Both the position numbers and the translations under genes were made by a program. The notes under the pieces are model-generated. The model was not told where the DNA came from. It saw nothing but the letters and a program-made list of their open reading frames with translations, and did no database searches. A stretch of DNA of 64,000 bases, from assembly GCF_900105925.1 (NCBI RefSeq), contig NZ_LT629791.1, positions 868,001 to 932,000 on the forward strand, read 5' to 3'. This document shows, one piece after another, positions 56,892 through 64,000 of the stretch. This DNA is from Jiangella alkaliphila. Lineage in GTDB: Bacteria > Actinomycetota > Actinomycetes > Jiangellales > Jiangellaceae. The first letter of the stretch is position 1; each line of letters starts with the position of its first letter.

Positions 56892-57757
56892 GGCCGTTCG
56901 TCGCCGCCGTCACCGCGGTCGCCGGAATAGGTGGCCTGGCCGCCGCCGGCTTCGGACTGGTCCGGACGCCGGACGATTCCGCAGCGCCGCGAGGGGCCAC
57001 CCTCGCCCGCCGGCTGCGGCAGCTTCGCGGCGCCACGCCGGCCGCCCGCCGATCCCGTCGCCGCCTCGCCGCGGCCGGTGCCTTCGGGCTCCTGGTCTGG
57101 CTGGTCACCGGCTGGCTGCTCGCCGTTCTGCTCATCCCGGCGGCCGTCTGGGGGCTGCCCGTGCTGCTGCAGACGTCGTCGGCGAAGGCAGACATCGCCC
57201 GGCTGGAGGCGATGAGCGACTGGGCGCAGAACCTCGCCACCGTGCTGGGCGTCGGCGTCGGCATCGAGCAGGCCGTCGCCGGGAGCCTGCTCACCGCGCC
57301 GGAGAAGATCCGGCCAGAGATCGCCCGCCTGGCCGCCCGGCTCCAAGCACGCTGGGACACCGAGGCGGCGCTGCGCGCGTTCGCCGACGACCTCGACGAC
57401 GCGACGGGCGACCTGCTCGCCGCGGCGCTGATCCTCGGCGCCCGCCGCCGCGGCGACCAGCTCAGCAGTGTGCTCGACGGTCTGGCGACGGCCGTCCGCG
57501 ACGACGTCCGGGTCCGGCGCACCGTCGACGCCGAACAGGCGCGCGGCCGCACGACGGCGCGGCTGGTCACCGCCATCAGCGCCGGCGGGCTCGGCCTCAT
57601 GCTGCTGACGCCGTACGCCGATCCGTATCGCGCCGGATCCGGTCAACTGCTGCTCATCGGCCTGCTGACCGGCTACATCGGCTGCCTGGTGTGGATGCGC
57701 CGCATCACCGCCACGCCGCGGCAGCCGCGGATCCTCGTCGCCGACGGTGTGCCATGA
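56888..57757 (+). CDS. tadB: TadB-like pilus inner-membrane protein
   Basis: 289-residue type II secretion F-domain protein. Two N-terminal helices (AVTAVAGIGGLAAAGFGLV; GAFGLLVWLVTGWLLAVLLIPAAVWGLPVLL) and a C-terminal pair (LVTAISAGGLGLMLL; LLLIGLLTGYIGCLVWM) flank the cytoplasmic F domain with WAQNLATVLGVGVGIEQAVAGS and LGARRRGDQLSSVLDGLA. With TadC it forms the membrane platform for the ATPase. The ATG overlaps the upstream stop and its stop overlaps tadC. Confidence 0.87.
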   Translation: MRPFVAAVTAVAGIGGLAAAGFGLVRTPDDSAAPRGATLARRLRQLRGATPAARRSRRRLAAAGAFGLLVWLVTGWLLAVLLIPAAVWGLPVLLQTSSAKADIARLEAMSDWAQNLATVLGVGVGIEQAVAGSLLTAPEKIRPEIARLAARLQARWDTEAALRAFADDLDDATGDLLAAALILGARRRGDQLSSVLDGLATAVRDDVRVRRTVDAEQARGRTTARLVTAISAGGLGLMLLTPYADPYRAGSGQLLLIGLLTGYIGCLVWMRRITATPRQPRILVADGVP

Positions 57758-58680
57758 CGACGACGCAGCTCGCGGTGCTGCTGGGGCTGGGCGTGGGCGT
57801 CGGGCTCCTGGTGATCTGGCGCGAACTCGTCGGACGCGTGGGCCGGCTGCCGCATCCGGTGTACGCGGCGCAACGGCTCACCGGGACGGCCGATCCGGGC
57901 GCCGAGCTCGCCGACCTCGCCGCCGACGTCAACGACGTCACGGGCGCCGGCGGGTTCGCGGGACGCCTGGGGCGGGCGGTCCTGCGGCGCGGCGGCGGGT
58001 GGTCGCTGCTGCACGTGCCGTACCGCGACCTGGCCCTGCTGCGCCGCAGCGTGGCGTGGTTCCTCGGTGAGCGGGCGATCTGCGCGGCCGTCGGACTGGT
58101 GCTGCCGACGGCGGCGTCCGTGGCGCTCGCGATCGCCGGCGTACGGCTGCCGTTCGTCGTGCCCGCGGTGAGCGGGCTGGTCACTGCGGTGCTGCTGTCG
58201 TACGTGCCGCTCTACACGGTCGCCGACCTCGCCCGGGCCAAACGCGCGGAGTTCCGCCGGGCCATGGCCACCTACGTCGACCTCGTCGCGCTCGAACGAG
58301 CGGCCGGCTCCGGGGCCACGCAGTCACTGGAGTCGGCGGCTCGCATCGGCCGGTCGTGGGCGTTCCAGCGAGTGCGCGACGAGTTGGCGCACGCCCGCTG
58401 GGCGGGCGTCCCCGCTTGGGAGGCGCTGCGCACGGTGGGCCGCGACCTCCGGCTGCCCGAACTCACCGACACAGGTGATGTCATGCGCATGTCCGCGCGC
58501 GAGGGCGCCACCGTCTACGACGTCCTCCGCACCCGGGCGTCGGCGATGCGCAGTGAGCTGCTGACCAGCGATCAAGCGCGGGCCGGGTCGCGCACCGAGC
58601 GGGCGACGGCGCCGCTCGCGGCCACGGCGGTCGTGTTCATGCTGCTCCTCGCCGCTCCGGTCGCGATGCGGATCGGGTGA
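57754..58680 (+). CDS. tadC: TadC-like pilus inner-membrane protein
   Basis: 308-residue F-domain protein, partner of TadB. Helices: LAVLLGLGVGVGLLVIW, AICAAVGLVLPTAASVALAIAG, VVPAVSGLVTAVLLSYVPLY and ATAVVFMLLLAAPVAM at the end. The F domain has MATYVDLVALERAAGSGATQSLESAAR and the later WEALRTVGRDLRLPELTDTGDVMRMSAREGATV, in part. Cytoplasmic loops contact the ATPase. Fourth overlapping gene of the operon. Confidence 0.87.
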   Translation: MTTTQLAVLLGLGVGVGLLVIWRELVGRVGRLPHPVYAAQRLTGTADPGAELADLAADVNDVTGAGGFAGRLGRAVLRRGGGWSLLHVPYRDLALLRRSVAWFLGERAICAAVGLVLPTAASVALAIAGVRLPFVVPAVSGLVTAVLLSYVPLYTVADLARAKRAEFRRAMATYVDLVALERAAGSGATQSLESAARIGRSWAFQRVRDELAHARWAGVPAWEALRTVGRDLRLPELTDTGDVMRMSAREGATVYDVLRTRASAMRSELLTSDQARAGSRTERATAPLAATAVVFMLLLAAPVAMRIG

Positions 58681-59063
58681 CCGGCATGACCCGACGACGC
58701 TGCGAACGCGGCTCCGCGACCCTCGAAACGGTCGTCCTCTGGCCGGCGGTGTTCCTGCTGATCTTCGGCATCGTGCATGCCGGCCTCTGGTTCCACGCCC
58801 GCAACGTCGCCCTGTCCGCCGCACGCGAGGGCACCCGAGCGGCCAGCATGGACGACGGCAGCGGCGGCGCGGCGCGCGCGGCCGAGTTCCTGACGGCGAC
58901 GACCGACGGCACCGTCATGCGAGTCGGCGACATCCACGAGACCACCGACGCCGGCACCGTCACCGTGACGGTCACCGGCTCCTCGACCACGCTCATCCCC
59001 GGCTGGCGCGTCGACGTCAGCCAGTCGGCCACCGCACCGATCCGTCGCTGGACCGCCCCATGA
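58677..59063 (+). CDS. TadE-like pseudopilin
   Basis: 128 residues from a GTG overlapping the tadC stop (GTGA); an ATG nine bases later is an alternative start. The pattern is that of a TadE protein: a short basic start, RGSATLETVVLWPAVFLLIFGIVHAGLWFHARNVALSAAREGTRAASM, i.e. a pseudopilin helix with the conserved Glu after the cleavage site, and a small C-terminal beta domain (TVTVTVTGSSTTLIP). It is probably a minor pilin processed by a prepilin peptidase encoded elsewhere. Confidence 0.82.
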   Translation: MTGMTRRRCERGSATLETVVLWPAVFLLIFGIVHAGLWFHARNVALSAAREGTRAASMDDGSGGAARAAEFLTATTDGTVMRVGDIHETTDAGTVTVTVTGSSTTLIPGWRVDVSQSATAPIRRWTAP

Positions 59064-59476
59064 GCCGCCGGGCGGACCGTGGCTCGGCCACGCTCGAGCT
59101 CGCCGTCCTGGCGCCTGGTCTGCTGCTCCTGGTCGCGCTGATCGCGCTGGCCGGCCGGTACGCCATCGCCGACGGAGCGGTCGACCAGGCCGCCGCCGAG
59201 GCGGCACGGGCCGCCTCGCTGCAGCGAACCCCGTCGGCCGGTCGCGAGGCCGCTGCCGAGGTGGCCCGTGCGGCGCTGACCGATCAGGGCCTGTCGTGTC
59301 TGCGTACCGAGATCGACGTGGACGTCTCCGGCCTGCGGGCGCCGCCCGGCCAGCGTGGCCGCGTCACCGTCACCGTCCGTTGCCCGCTGCGGGTCGCGGA
59401 TCTGCCCCTGCACGTCCCCGCCATCACGCTGACGGCAACCGCCGTCAGCCCGGTCGACACCTACCGGGAGAGGTGA
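59060..59476 (+). CDS. TadE/TadF-like pseudopilin
   Basis: 138 residues. It starts MSRRADRGSATLELAVLAPGLLLLVALIALAGRYAIADGAVDQAAAEAARAASL (described in part), again a short basic N-terminus, Gly-Ser, a conserved Glu in the helix, and Ala-rich repeat after it. The C-terminal beta part has two Cys (SCLRTEIDV; VTVRCPLRV) that may form a disulfide outside the membrane. Minor pilin candidate. Its ATG overlaps the upstream stop. Confidence 0.8.
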   Translation: MSRRADRGSATLELAVLAPGLLLLVALIALAGRYAIADGAVDQAAAEAARAASLQRTPSAGREAAAEVARAALTDQGLSCLRTEIDVDVSGLRAPPGQRGRVTVTVRCPLRVADLPLHVPAITLTATAVSPVDTYRER

Positions 59477-59480
59477 GCCG

Positions 59481-59915
59481 ATGCATCGGCTGAGAGACCA
59501 GACCGGCGGTTTCACGCTGATCTTCGCCATCGTGGCCATCGCGTTGCTGGCGATGGCGGGCCTCGTCTACGACGGACGGCGGCAGCTGACCGCGCAGCAG
59601 CGGGCCGACGCCGTCGCCGCCGAAGCCGCCCGAGCCGCCGGCCAGGAGATCGACGGGTCGACGTTGATCGGCTCGCCGGGCCTCGACCGCGCGCGAGCGG
59701 TCGCCGCGGCGCGCGAACACCTCGCCGCCGCGGGCATCAGGGGCACCGTCACCGTCGACGGCAACACGATCGTGGTGCGGGCCGACGCGACCGAACCGGC
59801 GGCGATCCTGCCGCTCGTGGGCATCACAACCCTGGAGGCGACCGGCGAGGCCAGCGTCGAGATCGTCACGGGACTGACCGGTCAGCCGAGATCCTCGCCG
59901 CCGGACTCGTCGTAG
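59481..59915 (+). CDS. Tad-like pilus protein (TadG N-terminal type)
   Basis: 144 residues. The N-terminal DQTGGFTLIFAIVAIALLAMAGLVYDGRRQLTAQQRADAVAAEAARAAGQ (in part) is the Tad-like Flp pilus assembly helix with the Y/V-D-G-G-R-like exit motif; the rest is a small soluble domain (VTVDGNTIVVRADATEP). It lacks the von Willebrand domain of full TadG. It ends the operon and its 3' end overlaps the convergent YjbR gene by 34 bases. Confidence 0.75.
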   Translation: MHRLRDQTGGFTLIFAIVAIALLAMAGLVYDGRRQLTAQQRADAVAAEAARAAGQEIDGSTLIGSPGLDRARAVAAAREHLAAAGIRGTVTVDGNTIVVRADATEPAAILPLVGITTLEATGEASVEIVTGLTGQPRSSPPDSS

Positions 59916-60241
59916 GCGGCCGCGACCTTCTTCGGCACACACATGCGCCAGGCGTCGGTCAGCAGTTCGCGCATCTCGTCATCGTCGATGGCGGCCAACC
60001 GCACCCGCACCCACTGATAGCGCTCGTCCGATGGCAACGGAGGGAGGAACTTCGACGGGTCAGACGCGACCAGGGCGTCTCGCTCGTCCTTCGGATAGCC
60101 GAAGCCCATGATGGTCTCGTCGGGCGAGACCGCCGCGTAGACGATGCTCTTGATGCGGAACTTCACGCTGTCGCGGACGAGCCCTTCGGTGGTCCGGGGC
60201 AGCGACAGCGCGTGCCGCCGCACGTCGTCGATCGTCACCAT
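59882..60241 (-). CDS. MmcQ/YjbR-family protein
   Basis: 119-residue protein of the YjbR/CyaY-like DNA-binding fold. Typical order: VRRHALSLPRTTEGLV, a middle VKFRIKSIVYAAVSPDETIM, LPPLPSDERYQWVRVRLAAID and the final ELLTDAWRMCVPKKVAAAYDES. The family is widespread with unknown role. ATG at 60241. Its tail is antisense to the end of the Tad-like gene, with about 100 bases to the divergent TetR gene's start. Confidence 0.82.
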   Translation of the reverse strand: MVTIDDVRRHALSLPRTTEGLVRDSVKFRIKSIVYAAVSPDETIMGFGYPKDERDALVASDPSKFLPPLPSDERYQWVRVRLAAIDDDEMRELLTDAWRMCVPKKVAAAYDESGGEDLG

Positions 60242-60341
60242 GAGACGGATTGTGCCGCGTGGGTCCGACAGCGTCGACGACGCCGGCTCCTCGGTGGCTA
60301 TGGTTCGTCACCCACAGTTAGAGACTGTTACTCCGGTGAGG

Positions 60342-61079
60342 ATGCCTATCTGGAGCGAGGAGGAGCCCGTGGTCGAGGCCGCCGAGCGCCGGAAGCGGTA
60401 CCGCGAACAGGTCCGCGACGAGATCAAGCAGGTCGCGCTCGGGCAGCTCGCCCGCGACGGCGCCGCGGCGTTGACGCTGACCGGGGTCGCCAAGGAGATC
60501 GGCGTCTCCGGCCCGGCGCTCTACAAGTACTTCGCCGGTCGCGACGATCTGCTGACCGAACTGATCGTCGACAGTTACGCCGCGCTGGCGGAGGCCCTCC
60601 GCGCCGCCGCGTCGGCGTCGGCCGGAGCGCCCGCACGGCAGCGACTGCACTCCGTCGCGCACGCCTACCGCGACTGGGCGGTCGCACAACCGCACCGCTA
60701 CCTACTGCTGGCCGGCACGCCGGTGCCGCAGCGCGACGCTCCGGCCGGGACCGCCGACACGGCACGGGCCGTGCTCACGCCGTTGCTGGAGATCCTGGCC
60801 ACCGGTGGTTCATGGCCCCGAGCGGAGGCGCTGCGCGCCGAGGTGGCGGAGTGGATCGCTCAGCTGCCGGCGGTGGCCGACTGGGTCCGCGACGCGCTCG
60901 GCCCCGCCGCGACGACGCCGCCGGACGTCGCGCTCGCCGGCGTGGTGACGGCGTGGGCGCGGCTGCACGGCGTCGTCGGCATCGAGGCCGTCGGGCTGTT
61001 CAACGGCATGGGTCTGCGGCCGGCCACCGTCCTCGCGCTGGAGATGGACGCCCTCGCCGACGCCGTTGGCCTGGACTGA
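60342..61079 (+). CDS. TetR-family regulator with WHG-type C-terminal domain
   Basis: 245 residues from ATG; a GTG at 60369, five bases after GAGGAGG, is an equally good start. HTH region: QVALGQLARDGAAALTLTGVAKEIGVSGPALYKYFAGRDDLLTELI (in part). The C-terminal domain has AYRDWAVAQPHRYLLLAGTPVP and WARLHGVVGIEAVGLF, as in the TetR_C_13/WHG group. Ligand and targets are unknown. A small inverted repeat ACAGT-TAGAG-ACTGT at 60314-60328 lies just upstream and may be its own operator. Confidence 0.85.
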   Translation: MPIWSEEEPVVEAAERRKRYREQVRDEIKQVALGQLARDGAAALTLTGVAKEIGVSGPALYKYFAGRDDLLTELIVDSYAALAEALRAAASASAGAPARQRLHSVAHAYRDWAVAQPHRYLLLAGTPVPQRDAPAGTADTARAVLTPLLEILATGGSWPRAEALRAEVAEWIAQLPAVADWVRDALGPAATTPPDVALAGVVTAWARLHGVVGIEAVGLFNGMGLRPATVLALEMDALADAVGLD

Positions 61080-61187
61080 CGCGACGCTCGCCGAATCGAT
61101 CGGAGAAATTTCGCCGGCACTGTCACATTCGCCGTCGCGAAAGCACCCATAGAAGGTGAGGCGCGTCGACGAAGGGAGTGCACGGAC

Positions 61188-62135
61188 ATGGCCGGGACCG
61201 ACACTCCTGACGTCGGCGCGTCTCGCCCCAGTGCGCCGGTGCGGCCGCCGCGGAGGGTCTTGCCGCCCGACCCGGCGACCGCACCGGACGACGGCGGCCG
61301 GACCGGGCTGGGCCAGTCTCGCCATCCGGCCGAGCGGCACCGACGGCTCGAGCGGATGCTCTGGCTGCTGGTGGCGGCGGTCGCCGTGGCGGGTCTGGCG
61401 GTCATCGGAGCGATCCTCACCTCCGGCCCCTCGACCGAGACGATCCTGCCGTCCGACGCCCCCGCCGCCGACGTGCCGCTGGCCCAGCCGACCGGCCCGA
61501 TCGCCCCCGCGTCTCCCGGCAGCGACGGCAGACCCGACGAAGGCCACGAGGCGCGAGACGGTCCGCTCGACGACGGGCCAGGCGCTTCGGACGACGTGCC
61601 CGGCGGCGCCCGGGACGATGTGGCCGACGACGGATCCGATGCCCATGGCGATGTTCCGACCGACGCCGCCGGAGTCGGCATGGCCGACGGGCACGGCAGG
61701 ATCGGCGGCTCGCTGAGGGACGACGCCGCGGCCCACGCAACCAGCGGTCCCGGGGCCACTGACGGCGCCATTGGCGGCGCCGGCGACAGCACGCCACCGT
61801 CATCGACGGACGGTGGCGTGCCGGCGGGTTGGTCCGAGGTGGCGCGTGGCTTCGGCCTCGCGTTCACCCGCACCAGCGTCGGCCGCGACGCATGGTTCGC
61901 GACGATGTCGTCGTGGCTCACGCCGCAGCAGGCCGCCGAGTATCGCGAGGTGCCGATCGAGTCGATCCCCACGGGCGAGCTCCTGGAGGTCGATGTGGCC
62001 GATCCGGGGTCGGCGGCGCACACCCACGGCACGCTGACCTACGACACCGGCATGGTGCTGGAGGTCGGCCTATGCCATAACGCCACCGCCGGTGGCTGGC
62101 TCGTCGCCCGAGTCGAACTCGCGGACGCCGCCTGA
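61188..62135 (+). CDS. Membrane-anchored protein with long disordered linker
   Basis: 315 residues. A Pro-rich cytoplasmic start, one helix (MLWLLVAAVAVAGLAVIGAIL, about residues 57-77), then about 140 residues rich in Gly, Asp, Ala and Pro, and a C-terminal domain of about 100 residues: WSEVARGFGLAFTRTSVGRDAWFATMSSWLTPQQAAEYREVP (in part), followed by beta strands. The C-terminal layout resembles the NTF2-like extracytoplasmic domains of actinobacterial Tad or conjugation-linked proteins. Function not assigned. Start follows GAAGGGAG. Confidence 0.7.
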   Translation: MAGTDTPDVGASRPSAPVRPPRRVLPPDPATAPDDGGRTGLGQSRHPAERHRRLERMLWLLVAAVAVAGLAVIGAILTSGPSTETILPSDAPAADVPLAQPTGPIAPASPGSDGRPDEGHEARDGPLDDGPGASDDVPGGARDDVADDGSDAHGDVPTDAAGVGMADGHGRIGGSLRDDAAAHATSGPGATDGAIGGAGDSTPPSSTDGGVPAGWSEVARGFGLAFTRTSVGRDAWFATMSSWLTPQQAAEYREVPIESIPTGELLEVDVADPGSAAHTHGTLTYDTGMVLEVGLCHNATAGGWLVARVELADAA

Positions 62136-62150
62136 CGGGGTGATGCCGGC

Positions 62151-63524
62151 TCAGGGCCTGCGGGCATGGCGGACGGCGCGGCGTTCGGTGGTCAGGACGG
62201 CGCGGTCGGCGGCGGTGCGACCGGCTCCCCAGCCCGCCGCGTTGCCGGCGGAGAACGAGCGACGGGCGGTGGTGGCGAAGAGTGAGTCGAACAGGGTGTC
62301 GACGGCGACCACGCGGTCGGCGAAGACGGGGACGAGGTCGGTGCCAGCGGCCGAGGCCGTCTGGGCTGCGGCGTCGCGGAGCCGTTCGCCGATGCGCGTG
62401 GCGTACGACAGCAGGAACGAGTGCCGGAACGACCGGGTGCGAGACGTGCCGAGGCGGTTGTACTGGGAGCCCGACGCCAGCATCGCCCGGGCGGCCTGGA
62501 CCAGCAGCGACGTCGACAGCACCTCGACGACGTCGAGGTCGAGGTCGGTGCCGAGGACGGTGACGAAGCCGAGTTTCTCGCTGGAGACCGTGCGGCAGTG
62601 GTTGGCCGAGCCGACCTCCGCGACCAGCAGGGTCTTCGGCCCGAGATACGGGGCATCGAGCCAGATCCGGCGGGCCGCCGCTACGGCAACCGGGCGGTCG
62701 GGCAGGACGGCGTCGGCGAGGGCTTGCTCGATCGAGTAGCGGCTCATCAGCTCCTGCGCCTTCGCCGACAACGCCTCGGCCTCCTCCGGATAGGGAGTCG
62801 ACTCGGCCTTGGCCAGCAGCGCACGCACCCGGCCGAGCACCTTCTCAGGCGACGGGCGCGGACGGCCGGACCCACCACCGCCGGCCGATTCTCGCCCGTC
62901 CCCGGCCGCCGATCCGGCGGCGGCCGAACCGCGGGCGTCGTCGCCGGCGGAGGCTCGGCTGCCGCGGGCCGAACCCGCGGCGTCAGGATGGAGGGCAGCA
63001 GTCGCTTGTCCGGGCGGCGGGAGGATCAGCTGCAGCGCCGGCAGCCGAAGCGCCAGCCCGACCAGCTCGAGCGCCGCCTCGAGGAGCGCCGCCCGCTCGA
63101 CACCGTGTTGCCGCGCCCACTGGGACGGGTACGGGCCCGCAGGGTCCCACCAGCGCTCCGCGCCGACCTCATCCAACTGCGCCAGCCAGCGCGGATGCGT
63201 CGTCGCCGCAGGGTATTGCGCGGCGGCGTCGGCCATGGCGTCGAGGACAAGGAGGACCGCGCTGGCAGAGGCCTGCCGCCGGGTGACTTCGTGGAGGTCG
63301 ACGGGGAGCCAGCCGGCGGTCCAGAGGCGGTCGACCTGGGCACGGAGGAGCTGGACGACCGCAGCGTCGACCAGGCGGCCCGGCGCGGCAGCCGACACGG
63401 CGCGTGCGGCCGCAGCCACGGCGCCAGGCCCGCGGCGCACGCCGTCGGCGGCCACCGAGAGCAGCCATTCGGCCACGCCCTCAGCGGTCACCGGGCGCCG
63501 CCGGTCGTCGTCGTGCGGGTACAC
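62151..63524 (-). CDS. DUF2786-domain protein
   Basis: 457 residues from GTG. The N-terminal 160 residues are helical and unrecognised (AEWLLSVAADGVRRGPGAVAAAARAV). A Gly/Ser/Ala-rich linker with ARGSRASAGDDARGSAAAGS leads to the DUF2786 segment: EKVLGRVRALLAKAESTPYPEEAEALSAKAQELMSRYSIEQAL (in part), found in many phage and actinobacterial proteins. The C-terminal part has AEVGSANHCRTVSSEKLGFVTVLGTDLDLDVVEVL, and a tail rich in Arg. Function unknown; a SprT-like or nucleic-acid link is only suspected. A gene-free stretch of 200 bases upstream shows nothing clear. Confidence 0.8.
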   Translation of the reverse strand: MYPHDDDRRRPVTAEGVAEWLLSVAADGVRRGPGAVAAAARAVSAAAPGRLVDAAVVQLLRAQVDRLWTAGWLPVDLHEVTRRQASASAVLLVLDAMADAAAQYPAATTHPRWLAQLDEVGAERWWDPAGPYPSQWARQHGVERAALLEAALELVGLALRLPALQLILPPPGQATAALHPDAAGSARGSRASAGDDARGSAAAGSAAGDGRESAGGGGSGRPRPSPEKVLGRVRALLAKAESTPYPEEAEALSAKAQELMSRYSIEQALADAVLPDRPVAVAAARRIWLDAPYLGPKTLLVAEVGSANHCRTVSSEKLGFVTVLGTDLDLDVVEVLSTSLLVQAARAMLASGSQYNRLGTSRTRSFRHSFLLSYATRIGERLRDAAAQTASAAGTDLVPVFADRVVAVDTLFDSLFATTARRSFSAGNAAGWGAGRTAADRAVLTTERRAVRHARRP

Positions 63525-63730
63525 GGACCACCTCTCGTCAATCCAAAAAGATCACCCGAACCGAGCAATCTCGCCCATCATCGCCGCTCGGTCCGACACA
63601 GTTGTTCTGCAAGCCCGGCCGCAGCCGTGGGGTGCCCAAGAGATGGACGACGCTACCGAGGGGGTCTCGTGGTGTCATACCTTGCGTCAGGTCGCCTTGC
63701 TCACCGACGACCGAACGGGAGATGCGTGCG

Positions 63731-64000
63731 ATGACCATTGGCCGAGTCCCGGTGCGCGACGGCGAGCTGTTCTTCGACGAGCGGGGCGCCGGGCATCCGC
63801 TGGTGTTGCTGCACAGCGGATCCCTCGACCACCGGATGTGGGACGAGCAGGTCGGGCCGTTCGTCCGCGCCGGCTACCGGGTCATCCGCTACGACGCCCG
63901 CGGGCACGGCCGGTCGTCGACGCCGAAGGCGGACTTCGCGGCGTACGAGGACCTGCGCGAGCTGCTCGCCGGGCTGGACGTGAACCGGGCGTCACTGGTC
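63731..64000 (+). CDS. Alpha/beta hydrolase, cut by the window end
   Basis: 90 residues of an alpha/beta hydrolase are visible before the window ends. The start VPVRDGELFFDERGAGHPLVLLHSGSLDHRMWDEQV and VIRYDARGHGRSSTPKADFAAYEDL (both described in part) are typical of the peroxidase/lactonase-like branch: the LLHSGSLDHRMW oxyanion region and the YDARGHGRS turn. The nucleophile elbow lies beyond the edge. ATG at 63731 within GATGCGTGCGATGAC; ribosome site weak. Confidence 0.82.
   Translation, partial: MTIGRVPVRDGELFFDERGAGHPLVLLHSGSLDHRMWDEQVGPFVRAGYRVIRYDARGHGRSSTPKADFAAYEDLRELLAGLDVNRASLV

Overview
The window is GC-rich actinobacterial DNA: dense genes, many GTG starts, frequent ATGA/GTGA stop-start overlaps, and actinobacterial hallmarks such as a pSAM2-type integrative element, an ECF42-type sigma factor, a TIGR03941-type TadA partner and a Tad cluster with a BTAD/LysM regulator. 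The gene mix would suit a soil actinomycete such as Jiangella or a relative; the genus is a guess.

Bases 1 to about 14756 are most of an actinomycete integrative and conjugative element (AICE). The core is a telescoped minus-strand operon: a Pra-like activator, a small unknown gene, three tiny proteins, an FtsK-type Tra protein, a RepSA-type initiator, excisionase and tyrosine integrase, which runs off the left edge. It faces a divergent GntR/KorSA-like repressor whose palindromic operators lie over a readable promoter. The right end is a 3' fragment of a tRNA-Ser(GGA) gene at 14700-14756, taken as the attachment site; the intact tRNA should lie left of the window. The cargo (7.7-12.5 kb, visibly less GC-rich) holds a Ser/Thr kinase coupled to a proteasome/HslV-like Ntn hydrolase, a three-gene TIGR04255-type cassette and, between them, a non-coding stretch with a contiguous four-stem cloverleaf. 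A HigBA-like toxin-antitoxin pair and two unknown genes complete the element.

From 14.8 to 32 kb is chromosomal DNA: an HNH/DUF222 protein, a secreted GDPD, an alpha/beta hydrolase, a YCII plus ECF42 sigma pair, a LytR_C protein, one IS982-type insertion sequence, a K+/H+ antiporter, tRNA-Ser(CGA), a DUF234 ATPase, TadA, a glutamate dehydrogenase homologue lacking its active-site lysines, a TadA-associated protein, upp, and the pntAa-pntAb-pntB transhydrogenase operon.

From 32 to 42 kb lies a secreted polysaccharide module: two GH16 enzymes with golvesin-like and FN3-like domains, a GH38 alpha-mannosidase, an LPDTG-anchored surface protein and a lipoprotein. From 42 to 50 kb are regulator-target pairs with visible operators: TetR with a PAP2 enzyme, MarR with a DHA2 exporter, and an NrtR-like Nudix regulator divergent from an SPFH protein and a NAD-kinase-like protein, followed by a sirtuin and a YbaK-type deacylase. 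From 50 to 60 kb is a Tad pilus-type secretion cluster. The last 4 kb hold a YjbR protein, a TetR regulator, a membrane-anchored protein, a DUF2786 protein and the start of an alpha/beta hydrolase.
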